From NCBI GenBank assembly GCA_037903355.1, contig JBAJFE010000014.1:4278001-4342000 (forward strand): a stretch of DNA of 64,000 nt, given 5' to 3'. Under the pieces are notes generated by a model. That model ran no database searches. It saw nothing but the letters and a program-made list of their open reading frames with translations, and was not told where the DNA came from. Shown piece by piece: positions 47,501 through 58,164 of this stretch. The translations under genes were made by a program, and so were the position numbers. The DNA is from Trichuris trichiura (Eukaryota > Nematoda > Enoplea > Trichinellida > Trichuridae). How positions within the stretch are numbered: position 1 is the first letter of the stretch; the number at the start of each line of letters is the position of its first letter.

Positions 47501-49478
47501 TATATATACAGTCGGTCCTCGTTATCCGCGGGGTTCTATACAACGCCTTTCGTCTGGAGTGAAATAATGACGTCATCTTTTACGTGGCAGTACACGAGAT
47601 AGAGCCTAGAACAGTCAGTGGTTGCTGGAAGCGTTTGTGGGGAGACGCAGTCACTGAATGGGAGGACTTAAGTGCCATCAATGAGAAGGTCATGGGCATA
47701 GTGAATATTGCCAAGGAGTTGGGAGGTGAGGGTTTCTCCGACATAATAGAAGACGATATCAGGGTGCACAAAGAAGATTGTGGAGAATCGTTCACAAACG
47801 AGGAACTCGAAGAACTGATGCAACTACCTACGGGCAGCAACGACGACGTTATGGAAGATACAGGAGCTCCAGCACCCTCGGATTGGACCCTGCAAAAGCT
47901 TGCAAGTATCTTCTGGCAAGCGCAGGTCCTGAAGGATATAATTGCTGACTACGATCCATTCATGGAACGTAGCATCATGGTTACATGAGGAATAACGGCT
48001 TCGTTGAAGCCGCTACAAGATTTATTCGATAAAGCGAAGAAAAGGCAGATGCAGCTCCCTGTAACAATGTTTTCAAATAAAGCTCCGATAGCTGCGGAGC
48101 CTAACATTTTAGGGCAAGAAGTTCTGCTCCCAACAAGTTCAGGAAACCGAAGAACTAGCTGTTCTCCAGATCTGTGCCCACGTACAAAAAGTGGGTAAAT
48201 TGATTCATGTTGCCCCAAACATTTCTGCCCGTAGACGTTTTGTTCTATGTGGATGTGTTCCATGTGATGTTCATTATTTCTGCTTAAGTGCATCTATGTA
48301 TTTTATATTTTCCCTCCTCAGTACCCATTTCGCGCACCAGTACATCGCTTAGCTCATTAAAGCAAGGCGATTCCCACTAGTTTAGAGAAACAGCATCTTA
48401 CTTTTATCCTTTCTTGTATCTAACGGCCTGGACTTTGATGGCTAAGCCCATTGGACAAGCGCAGTCTCACTGATGTCTTTATCTCGTAGCTGGATACTGT
48501 AGTACCAAACTTCGAAGGATCACTAGGTATGATAACCGTTCCGGAAGGAATTCAATGGGGAAAGACGAGATACGCGACTAGAATATAAGCTATTTGGCCT
48601 TTTCATAGGGTATCCTATATAACAGGGTGAAACGCTCAAAAACGTGGACGAATTAACCGCAGATAGCGAGGACTGACTGTATATATATCAAAGTGTACAC
48701 TATTATATATAGTATACACTTTTGAAAATGTGGTTTCTTGGTACGGGACCGTATGTTTTCATAATGCAAAACTTTATTACGGAATAGATTCCCGTTTCAG
48801 GCGTGCTAACTCCGGAGCTTTCGGGTCAACCGAGACCCGTCTTCAGCGGTTCTAAATTATGGATATGATTATCCATAATTTAGAACCGCTGAAGACGGGT
48901 CTCGGTTGACCCGAAAGCTCCGGAGTTAGCACGCCTGAAACGAGAATCTATTCCGTAATAAAGTTTTGCATTAAGAAAACATACACTTTGACATAATACA
49001 ATATTTTCTTAAGTTTTCTTGTTGAAGATGCAATAAATCATGTTACTGTTAACAAGCTTGATCCTTGTTCCGGCGTTTTCTCTTACCTTCGACTTTGACT
49101 GTAGTACAGCATTTTACTGGCTCTATAGTTAGTTACACGTTTTTTGTTTCGTAGCATCGAAGAATCGATATCGTTGTCGTTCCGTTCGACGAGTTTCCTA
49201 CTTCATTGCTGTGCAGTACGGGAAGCGCTCAGTTTGTGCGTTCCATCAATGCACGGGCCAAATCTATGGGAATGCGGTTGAGTATGCATAGCCTTAGAGA
49301 AGGCGTTAAACGAGAGGTAAGCTCTAGTTAATCATTTCTCACGTTATGTAATTTTTATTCAAAACAGGGCAGAAAAGTTGTTGATGGTGGTCAACGAATA
49401 GACGTGCACAATGAAGCGGATATATTTCACCGCTTATCCTTGAAATATCGCTCTCCTAAAAATAGAAAGGTTTTCTAG
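44519..49478 (+). CDS. POLL: Family X DNA polymerase, lambda type, 9 exons
   Basis: Exons: 44519-44875, 44925-45002, 45107-45193, 45408-45569, 45629-45808, 45871-46168, 46218-46303, 49155-49316 and 49368-49478 (TAG); about 506 aa. N-terminal BRCT domain (MFSGETFYLVPENVIRSR...VRLSWLVDCLK), Ser/Glu-rich linker, 8-kDa lyase domain with HhH (SIRGIGKRIAEKIEDYW, conserved lyase lysine), second HhH (SIWGVGPVKSEQWY), palm GSYRREEPFSGDVDILITHP with two catalytic aspartates and HRRIDIVVVP with the third, thumb to the C-terminus. It acts in base excision and end-joining repair. The start is the first ATG before the BRCT domain. Oddity: the YFTGS steric-gate motif of beta/lambda enzymes reads CSTGS. Intron 7 (2.85 kb) is filled with transposon remnants. 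Confidence 0.94.
46700..47440 (-). pseudogene. Pogo/Tigger-type transposase remnant
   Basis: In POLL intron 7, antisense. 47439-47206 reads KRFETTIDRRGASLIYI...GILAIRVNGKKVPSLIITKG (start of the DDE domain); 47172-46708 reads IVRDLASIHRSKEMKNFF, then QVMIPVGMTAYLQALDIGIN, the second catalytic region. The N-terminus is missing and frames are broken. Tigger-C lies directly beside it. Confidence 0.8.
47509..48679 (+). mobile_element. Tigger/pogo-type element C, internally deleted
   Basis: The left end CAGTCGGTCCTCGTTATCCG (from 47509) and the right end ...AGCGAGGACTGACTG (to 48679) are inverted repeats, flanked by TA on both sides. Only the C-terminal part of a transposase is inside. It is in POLL intron 7. 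Confidence 0.85.
47584..48190 (+). pseudogene. Tigger transposase C-terminal remnant (element C)
   Basis: The open frame 47584-47988 matches the Tigger tail: TVSGCWKRLWGD, an acidic middle and SFTNEELEELMQL. After a stop it continues near 48000-48110 with LFDKAKKRQMQLPVTMF, the usual terminal motif. HTH and DDE parts are absent. Confidence 0.8.
48816..48846 (-). ncRNA. Hammerhead-ribozyme-like motif
   Basis: CUGAAGA, hairpin CGGGUC/GACCCG with loop UCGGUU, AAAGCU. Confidence 0.5.
48889..48919 (+). ncRNA. Hammerhead-ribozyme-like motif
   Basis: Same as the left-arm copy at 48816-48846. Confidence 0.5.
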
Positions 49479-49598
49479 AATGTCCAGTAAAAGCTTTCCA
49501 TTTTCATTGCCAAATGATTTGCGAAAATTTGAACGATTGCCTGTCTTACTCGTTGAAGCAACGTTTCTAATCCTTATGGTTTCATAGGCGGCAATAAG

Positions 49599-50263
49599 AT
49601 GGCCAAACCTCCAAGAGGTACGTACACAGGCTATGTAATGACATTGTCTTTTTACTGAATGTTTTTTAAAGCTTGTTTTGTCTACAAACCCCTGCACAAA
49701 TACGTATACTTGCCCAGACCCAATGTACGACCGTCGGATTTCGATTATGAAGCAGCCGGCTCTTCACCGGACGATTTTGAGGAGAAGCTTGAAAAAGCTC
49801 CTAAGCTTTGGGTCGCTTGGTTATACAGGAAGCCGTCGCAAGAAACGAGGAACGTTCGACAAATCACGAAAGAATTGTTTGGTAGCCCACCAAGGGTATT
49901 TCAGGCAGGAAGGTGGAAAACCGCTTAATTAAGCTTATTCAGCTGCTCGACATGAAAGTATTCAAAAATACTCCCTACTGGAATGGTCAGCTTTGGAAAA
50001 TCAAACACCTCATCGAAATAAACCCAATTAGTTTTCCGCATGGAGAGCCAACGGAAGCGGATATCCCTTACGTCCGATTGCTGCCTAGCGGTGAATGTTT
50101 GGTGAGCAAGCGAGTTGAAAATCAAAGTCCAATTGTCGAAACTGACGACGTTGGCAAATCTTTGGAAAAACTAATCAACCGCCGGCTAAAGACAAAGTGG
50201 AACCAATTTGATGAAATATTGGAGGACAGTCCGTGGTCACCACCAGCGCGAAGTCGCTTTTAG
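49599..50263 (+). CDS. MRPL30: Mitochondrial ribosomal protein L30 (uL30m)
   Basis: Exons 49599-49617 (MAKPPR), 49672-49881 and 49905-50263 give 195 aa if a 23-nt segment (49882-49904, GTAGCC...TATTTCAG) is removed. The second part carries the family hallmark VFKNTPYWNGQLWKIKHLIE and PHGEPTEADIPYVRLLPSGE; the first carries ACFVYKPLHKY and LWVAWLYRKP. The protein belongs to the mitochondrial large ribosomal subunit. Read without removal of the 23 nt, the frame stops at about 49928. The ATG lies 120 bp after the POLL stop and is preceded by TTTCATAG, a possible (trans-)splice acceptor, so an operon with POLL is plausible. Whether the 23 nt is an ultra-short intron or a sequence error is open. 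Confidence 0.82.
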
Positions 50264-50560
50264 CGAAGCATCATTTATCGTTGCTAACCACATTTACTTC
50301 GCGTTAAAATGAAGCAAACCTGCGATTTCTTGGGCATACGGTAAAGCACTAAAACGATTTTTTTTTTTGATGATTCAACTAGAGCAAGGGGACAAGAGCT
50401 TTAAGGAGTGGACAGAGAGTAAGGCAGACTGGAAAAATCCAGGTTAAACAACAATGATAAGAAGAGCTATTTTACGAGCAATTAACTGGGGTCGGTCGAA
50501 CTGTCAGAAGATAGAAAGTGCTTCACTGTTCAAGTGATCGCAAACAACGGTGGCGAACTG
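50264..50560. other. Convergent intergenic region MRPL30/LASP
   Basis: About 300 bp between two convergent stops; probably the 3' UTRs. Nothing else seen. Confidence 0.5.
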
Positions 50561-53500
50561 TCAGTGAACCCGTTCAACGTAGTTGGCAGGCAACATGCCC
50601 CACTTGCCAGTTCTCTGAACAGTGCCGGTCATCCAGCCTTGATCAACTGCCTGACAATTGACAATAAGATCACCTTCTTTAAATGTCACCTGAAAATGAT
50701 TTAAAAAGTTACCCAAATGGGAAATCCATCAATTAGTAAAAAAATGCCCTCTTGCCTCGTCTGAATCAGCTGCAGTATAGTCGTAAAGTGCTCTCACTAC
50801 CCAACCGGATCCACCTCCGGATCGGCGTTGAGAGGACGTCTGAGTCAAGGCAGCGTTGGAAGCTTGTCCTGAAAACGCGTTGCTACCAGTCTTCGCGGAC
50901 GCTGCAATCAGTTGACATTGCATCACGCAAATGAATAACAAAAGTCTTACGTGATTTCATGTTCCGATTACTGTTTACAATCGATCCCCATTGGCCATTC
51001 ATTGGGTCATAATTGTCAATAGAGCCCACTGTTCTCGACTGAGGCGTTACTGTAACGCAAAAAAATGAACACTTATCGTAAACACTGATGACCTATTAAT
51101 CGATTAAACCTTTCCCGCCTCGTTCGGAAGAATATATCAAAGTCGACGTTTGCTGCATCTTTGCCGAATAAGGGGATACGAAATTTTTAGTTGGAGTTTG
51201 CTTAGTAGGTGCCGCCTGCGGCACGGTCGGTCCGCGTGCAGTAGTCGTACTTGAGGCCACTTGTGGCGCTATCGTCGGTGCTGCAACAGTACACTATAGC
51301 GTAACATTCAAAACATGCGAAAACGATAGCAAACCGCCTGCAGACGAAATAGCTGTTGCAGTCTCCTCGAGAGGAGGACGAATGCGTTCCATCGTTTGTT
51401 TCTTATCCAATTCACCGTGATATATGACATTTGACTGAATTTGCGTATTCTTGATATGCCGCTGAATTTCTGGATCGTCAGCCACTTCTATCTTCTTCCC
51501 TCTCATCCGTTCATACTCTTCATGATACCTTATCTGAACAAAGTTAAAGAATTCACAACAAAGAAAAAGATAATGATAAGCTATAGTACGCTCCAAAAAG
51601 TTACCATGTTATCGTGCTGCATTTCTTTTCTCCCGAAGCTTTCTTGAAAACAACCTACGCGCGAAACCTATTCACCCCAAGTGCACTGTATTATAATAAC
51701 CGCCCCAAGGATCACTGCCTTGCCGCCATGGAGAGGACGCGTAGACAGGTCCATAACGGAATGTTCCCGGAAGAGGTGAAAAACTCAAGAAAGAAATGCC
51801 AACACTTCCCCCACTAGGATCTCTGCTAAGAAAACTGAAAGGACAATCTTCTTGGTGTCACGAAGAGTCCAACACGACTGAACGACCATACAACAACAAG
51901 CCAGTATTAACACAAGCGGATAATGTTTCCTTAAGTTGACTTCGTCTGAAAACAAAAAATTCGTTCAACTGCGCCTCTCCTTGTACAATGTCGGACTCTG
52001 AAAACCTTATTACAGAACTTTCATTCAAGCATTCAACTCAAAAAAGATTTTGGGATCAGCGTCGCTGAGCAGAACAATTGGTTCCAGCAACCGTCATGCT
52101 CGCACGCAGTCGGAAAATGAATGGTTCGTATGCGGGGCAAGTAAATGCTGACGCCAACTTTATAAATGAAATTTGCAATACTTAATTTGAACAAGAGCTA
52201 ATTTTTGCTAGTCCTTTAAATTTAACCCTTTCGATCCAACGAACAATACAGAAGGATGAAAAATGGAGCTCCATTATTAGCAATATGTTCAATAAGCAAT
52301 GTATTGACTTTAACAGAGTCAGCTCTTCTCTGAGCTCCCTTTCAAAACGGAATTTTTGACAGCTTGTAATCGATACGCTCGCCAGTCCGGCTTGACTTGA
52401 ATAGAAAATGTAAAACTGTTTGCTTAAACCTGGGAGTATGCTTTCTTACAGACCTGAAGTGACTAAACAAATCGGCAATGCAAATAAAAGATGACCCCAC
52501 GTTTGGCATACGTTCGCAAAGGTGAGGTCAAAAACGTCTTACTTCCTCAAGCGGCTGGCAACGAAAAAAATGCATATTTACAACAAGTGTACAAAAGTTC
52601 AGAATTTACAGCAAATCCTGGCAACAAGCTGATAATTTGAAGAGCCAAGTTTGACAATGTCTCTTCAGTTCGGCAACCCACAAACGAGATAAACTCAAAT
52701 CAGTAAATGAACTAATAAAAGGACTATCACATTCATGTGACGACAGAACAAGTTGACTACGAAACCTCGACATGGTTTTGCGCAATAGGTTATTTCAATT
52801 GCGTATATACACTTTGATGAGAGAAATGCTATTCGACAATGGGGTTGTCAAGTCACAGGAAATCGTTTGAAAATAGCTGCAGACATTTTCAAGACACTGG
52901 AACTTATATTCCAACAAACATTATAACATATTATAATAACATAATTTGATCAAAAAATGCAAGCAAGCTATCATGTTTTCGCATCCAAAAATGAGAAGCA
53001 ACAAAAATTGAGATTTGTACGGCACCGTTAGACTAAACGGCCATTTCGACAAAGTAAAAACATGGCATATGATCGATATAAAACAGCTAAGAATTATCTC
53101 CTTAAATGCGTAAAGTTCAATAACTTTGCGTTTAACTAATTATTGCCCCCTCCCGGTGCATTTAGCAGTTTCATGGCATAAAAGATCTTTACGTTTCCTT
53201 CAACTTATTTCGTATCGTCCTTTCTTACTTTGTGGCTTTATTCTTTATATGTACACTTTAATTAAAGTAAATTTTAATTTTTCGCTTCTTCCCAACCCAT
53301 CTCGAAAATTATTGCATAAAATCGCTTAACCTAAATTCGCAGCTCCCATATCCCCATAAATACATCGCCTTGATTAACAGCGACCAGCCAACGTCTGCCC
53401 TTACACGCACCCACGACGACAGGGCGCGACTGAGCCTCTGCATGCTTTGCCTCCCTAATAAAAAGTAATCATTTATGGGCCGTTGTTACGCACAAAGCTA

Positions 53501-56279
53501 AGAAAGAAGACATGTGCAATTTAATACGTAAATTTTCTTTACGGTAGGATCCCACTAAACGTTTTTTTAGAAAATTTCGTTGCTTTCAGGTGACTCACCT
53601 TCACCTGTGTCGGCAGCTGAACTACTAAAGTAATGTACACCTGAAGCTGACCCGCCGACGACGGGTGAAGGTGAGTCACCCGAAAGCAACGAAATTTTTT
53701 AAAAAGCATTCTAGTGGAATCCTACCGTAAATAAAATTTATATTCTATGACAGATATGCATAAATTACATTTGAAAAATTTGCATGGACACGTCCGAATA
53801 GGGTTACTTGTAAACAAATACAATTAATAATACGATTTCCATAAGTCCGTCAATTGACGAGGGCAATTCAACCTGCGTTGTAGTTTTACTCAGCGGACGT
53901 CAGCATTTTGTTTAGCAATCAACTGAAATTGATTTCACGCTGGTGATATGACAAGAAAAGCTCAGAAAGCTCTACGAACAAAAAACAGTCTCTATAATAA
54001 ATGAGCGCGGCGCATTCCGTAAAATAATGCGTTGACTTTTCGCTATTGAAACTAAAAGTGCACTACATTTTCTTTACTCCCGAATAATCTCTAATATGGA
54101 ATTTGTCAGAGTCATTTATAAAAAACGCTGACTGGGCAAATCATCACTCGATTAATCATTATGAGTTCAGACTTCATTCTGGACGCCTCTGCGTTCAGTT
54201 CGAAGAGAAAACAAACTCGCGCAGCGTCAATTTCTTAAGGACGTCATCAACAGAGACAGAGTTTGCTGTGACATTGTACGTCAGGAAAGCGTAACCCTTA
54301 GCATGGTTGCAAACTGGCATACACAATAAGTTCGCCATAGAAAATGTCATCACTTTCACTTTTACTTTTACGCGAAGGGGCAACCGTTCATCGGTCACAC
54401 AAAACGATAGATAAGACTCCTGGCGAGCCATTGAAGCTATAAGCGCTTGACAATCAGTTACCAGAGTTGATAGTTTGGCAAGACTTGCATCTCTGACTTC
54501 GTGTCATCTAATAAGCAGTTGCCTCTTCCCTTTAAAAAGAAAAAATAGAATTTAGAGGAACCGTTTCATCCAACTTTTTCGAGGTCATCATTTTGCTTTT
54601 AAAAATGAGCTTTTGACCTTGACTTGGGAAAGAATAGGGGGTGGCAATGCTTCACACTTACTCTCACAGTTTAAATGCAGTCAAACAACGCGTGCAGTTA
54701 TTATTAATAGCTGCACAATGGACTGACAGAGAACGTTGTGCATTACGTAGTTGCCGCATCAATAAACCATCAACAATTCGTCGGTAAAGCATTTCTACAT
54801 TTGCATTTGACTACTCTGCATTCTTAAATCGCATAGGCTAACAAAGGATGAAATAACAGCACTGCTTTTACGAATAGTGAAGTCTGCATCAGTATAGTGA
54901 GCAAAATTAGCGAAGTTGACGAGAAAGCGCACGAAAGCAGGAAAGAGTACAGCAGCTTTTTTAAGGTATAACGTGCACGACTACTTGACGTCAAAGAGAC
55001 GCCTCTGTTGGCACGCTACTGAATAGAACCATTCGATCGATGCCGATCGGCGGTTGCTTCTCGTAACAGAAGAATTTTGACGAAATGACGAGCTCCAAAG
55101 GGAAGAACACGCTAGAAGTGAATAGCAGAAAACTTGACATTCGACCCTTGGAATGTCAGCCGGTTTCATCTGGGACAAGTTTTACTATTGCGAACTTGTG
55201 GTTGGAAAACCAGTTTGCATGCAAAAATTTTTCTTTACAAAAATAGGTATATGACGGTTGCAATTCGTAATTACAAACTCTCCCTCATGTAAAGCAAGTA
55301 AACAAAGTCTTAGTAACTATCGGAACGTTGTCAAACCTCATTGTGCTTTCTCTTAACGTGACGAAGAGTAGAATGTAAACAGAACATGACCGGGCGAAGG
55401 TGAGGGCGTTCAACGATCCGAATTCCAAAATTGTCAACGCACCTTCCTTCTCGCTACTGCTCACCCAAACAGAAGTTAAATATGATGACACAGTGTCGCC
55501 TGAAGACATCTCCCCGCAATTGCGTTCTGAGAAAAGACGATCTTTGTGCAGTTGGAATGGGACAGAGGTATTGACGATTATTTTTAGAAGTCATCAACCC
55601 AGCAAACAATCAGCGAAAGAACGATCGACGAAAGCAGTCATTCGAAGAAACGAATGCGCGAAGTGACTTGCAGTACGAAGCTGGCAATAACATAAACGAA
55701 TTGCTGCTGAAGCAACACTTCGGAAACTACTCAACTGTTCGCTCTTAGCAGCTGCTACGCGCAAGTTCTAATCGACGTCTCATATGGCATCACCGATGAA
55801 ATGTATTAGTGGTTAGAATGGACGAACCAACCATCTCGGTTCAGACAAAAACTACGCAAAAAACCATGACTAAAGAAAGCAAAGATAATTGGCTACTCAC
55901 TAAACTTTGATTCTTCGTGTTCTCCTGCAGGCGTTTCATTTCAGGAGTATCAGCCACGACAGAAGCCTTCGCCTTTGGATAATGACTGATAAAACAGAGT
56001 ACAAATATACTGACTAAACAATGCGTATAAACCCTACGCTTCGCAATATGGTGTCTTATTGTAGCCTTTATAATTTTTCATCGTCAACACCATGGCGCAA
56101 GTGGAGCAACGAAAGCACTGCTTATGCCAAACCTGAACGCAAGAAGATTAAACGACCATTATACAATATTGAAAGATGCAACACTTTTGAGGAATCATAC
56201 CTGATCTAAACACTTTAACTCCTCCATTGGATATACCGTCTTGCCGCATTCTACGCGTGCGCATTTGTTAGCCGCCATT
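50561..56279 (-). CDS. LASP1: LIM and SH3 domain protein (LASP), 8 exons
   Basis: Exons (boundaries within a base): 56279-56201, 56132-56038, 55985-55901, 51533-51335, 51281-51110, 51049-50951, 50901-50756 and 50689-50561; about 333 aa. LIM domain: [15 protein letters not shown], then [20 protein letters not shown] and YNKTPYCEA. Nebulin-type repeats: [19 protein letters not shown] and [12 protein letters not shown]...[15 protein letters not shown] Ser/Thr/Pro/Gln linker precedes the C-terminal SH3 domain ([35 protein letters not shown]). LASP is an actin-binding adaptor of muscle and focal contacts. Intron 50690-50755 has a GC donor. Exon 1 has one extra A near 56219 compared with the expected reading, shifting the frame before the first intron. 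The 4.4-kb intron 3 holds a ribozyme-like palindrome. Confidence 0.92.
53529..53742. mobile_element. Diverged palindromic ribozyme-like element in a LASP intron
   Basis: Imperfect inverted arms of about 85 bp (from about 53529 and to about 53742), ending in ATTT-rich tails with CCTACCGTAAATAAA. Each arm has a motif copy. The plus one (53655-53688) is nearly intact; the minus one (about 53583-53616) has lost the CUGANGA box. It is a separate subfamily: GAAAGCAACG replaces GAAAGCTCCG. Confidence 0.7.
53655..53688 (+). ncRNA. Hammerhead-like motif, diverged
   Basis: CCGACGA (one change from CUGANGA), hairpin CGGGUGA/UCACCCG with loop AGGUGAG, AAAGCA. The stem is longer and of new sequence but fully paired. 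Confidence 0.4.
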
Positions 56280-57411
56280 CACACCACTTTCCTAAGACCA
56301 CTATTTTCAAACTGACGGGCAATCACCAAACACTTCGCATACTGTAACTAACTCCTGTAGCAAACGAACCTGCAAATACTGGATAACCATGCTCTGTCTG
56401 CAAGTAATTGTTGCTTTGTTTTGGCAGAATAGTGGAGCCTGGCATGTATTCCATGACGTTACTGGCGTAGCCATTATTTAGCCAGTGAAATTCAAAGTTC
56501 AAAATAGGCATTAACTACCGTATGGCTTTACGATAATATCTAGGCTAAAATTTACATCATTTATCCTGGTCAGTGCACGTTTCACGATGCCTTTTCGGTG
56601 TGAAAGCCAATTTGAGCTAGCCGACATGCGCTGCGTTAACTTGACATGAGCTGAAAGCTCTGAGCTTAGTTGTAAGGCTGGGTCTCAACCCAGCCCTAAT
56701 GAAACCAAATAAACGGCGTGTCAAAATCAAACTATCCTGTTTCGACTTTTTTTTGTTTAAGAATAACGTTAATTGCTGTTGTTAAAACTGCACGTTTATT
56801 TGAAAGTTGTTTGGCCTGTTAAATTCAGAGCGTATGCAAGCATAGAATAAATCGCGCTACATCTCAATTAGTAGTTCTCGAAAAACCATTCCGCTAGCAG
56901 CACTATTAGAACACATCGGGTGGTTTGCAAGAGCAGAGTTAGAATCCAAGAGAGCACAAGTGTTTTTGACGAAACGTGTAACTGCCTTTCATGTCCTAGT
57001 GTTCGTTCGGTGGACCAAATGTGATCTTTGGCAGCTTGTGGACAGTAGTTTGCTTAAGGAGTATTAAGATTTTGCTATTGAGAAAGTCTGCTTCGGTCCT
57101 GTTAAGGCGACCGCTAATGCCAGATGTGTTTGAAAAATTCTACCACATAATTAGCCCTTCGTGGGGAAAGGAACAGAAGCACTGCAGCTGGAAAAAACTG
57201 TTATTCGAAATTTCACAGCTGATTTTATTACGTGACGTCAGTTTCAGTCATTTTGTTCACCGAAGTCACAAAGTACCTGCTTTTCATTATACAATACCTT
57301 AAATTACCGTATTTTCCCAGGGCTACACGAAAAACCACACCTTTTTTTAAGTTGACGTCATGACGCATTATATTTCGGTAGCCATGTTTTAAAGGCTTCC
57401 TTTCAGAAATA
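56280..57411. other. Upstream region of LASP
   Basis: Presumed promoter and 5' UTR of LASP near 56280-56600. The ORF at 57021-57302 has no recognisable domain. Nothing else identified. Confidence 0.4.
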
Positions 57412-57941
57412 CAGTGAAACCTCCCTAATCCGAATCCCTCTCTAACCCGAATTCGTGAAACAGAACAATAGAATGACAGTACACAATAAAGATAATTAGG
57501 CTACGTGTGCGAAACGCACAATCATTTGGCGGAAACGGCTATAAGGCAGCGAACAACCAGCCAGTGGTCCTTCCGGCATATGCTAACATAGGCTCAGTCC
57601 AGCCACGGCTTTGGCGAGTTAATCTGGACCAATAGGTTGGCTGCAACAATTCACCTCGTGACGTAGGCTTCCACAAATAAACGGAAATATGCAACATAGC
57701 GGTCAATATTGATACCGGACAGAGCTTGTCATATGTATATGAAGACGCCGCGGTAGGGCCGTCAATCTAATTGCAAGATATGCACAAAAATAGAATCCTG
57801 TTATGTGAAGGTAGGGCTACCACTTAACTGAAAGTAGGACCTACCACCGCATTATACGAGAACAGACCGTATATAGGGAGAACAATACGGGAGTCAATAT
57901 CATTGTATTCTGGTGTGTTCTACGGTTGTGCAGTTGTCCAA

Positions 57942-58025
57942 ATGTATAAAAGAAAGCACATTACGCTTACGATAGAAAAGAAGGTGGAGACAATCAAAGC
58001 ATTGAAGAGGGGAGTGACCAGCTGA
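57942..58025 (+). pseudogene. Tigger transposase N-terminal fragment (element D)
   Basis: The short frame MYKRKHITLTIEKKVETIKA, then LKRG, matches a CENP-B-type helix-turn-helix start and stops soon after. No DDE domain remains. Confidence 0.7.
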
Positions 58026-58133
58026 AGAACAGGAAGAATGCGATGGACGGCGCCTTTTACGCTTAAAAAGCGTTCCTTGTCGAGTTTCTTTTACGGAAAG
58101 TTTGTCCCGTTGATAATATTTTTAATATTCCCG

Positions 58134-58164
58134 AGCTTTCGTGTCAAATGAGACCTGTCTTCAG
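58134..58164 (-). ncRNA. Degenerate hammerhead-like motif
   Basis: CUGAAGA and AAAGCU are kept, but the hairpin (CAGGUC against GACACG) no longer pairs fully. It lies inside Tigger-D. Confidence 0.35.

Larger units (their letters stand above)
48752..48983. mobile_element. Palindromic ribozyme-bearing element in POLL intron 7
   Basis: Arms of about 113 bp (48752-48864 and 48871-48983) around a 6-bp spacer, nearly perfect. Each arm holds one core (48816-48846 minus, 48889-48919 plus), then TCCGGAGTTAGCACG and a CCGTAATAAAG tail. The left side continues outward (GTGGTTTCTTGGTACGGG, about 48730-48751), shared with the 59.7-kb palindrome. The flanks around ATACACTTT suggest a roughly 9-bp target duplication, but this is less clear than at 31 and 33 kb. 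Confidence 0.8.
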
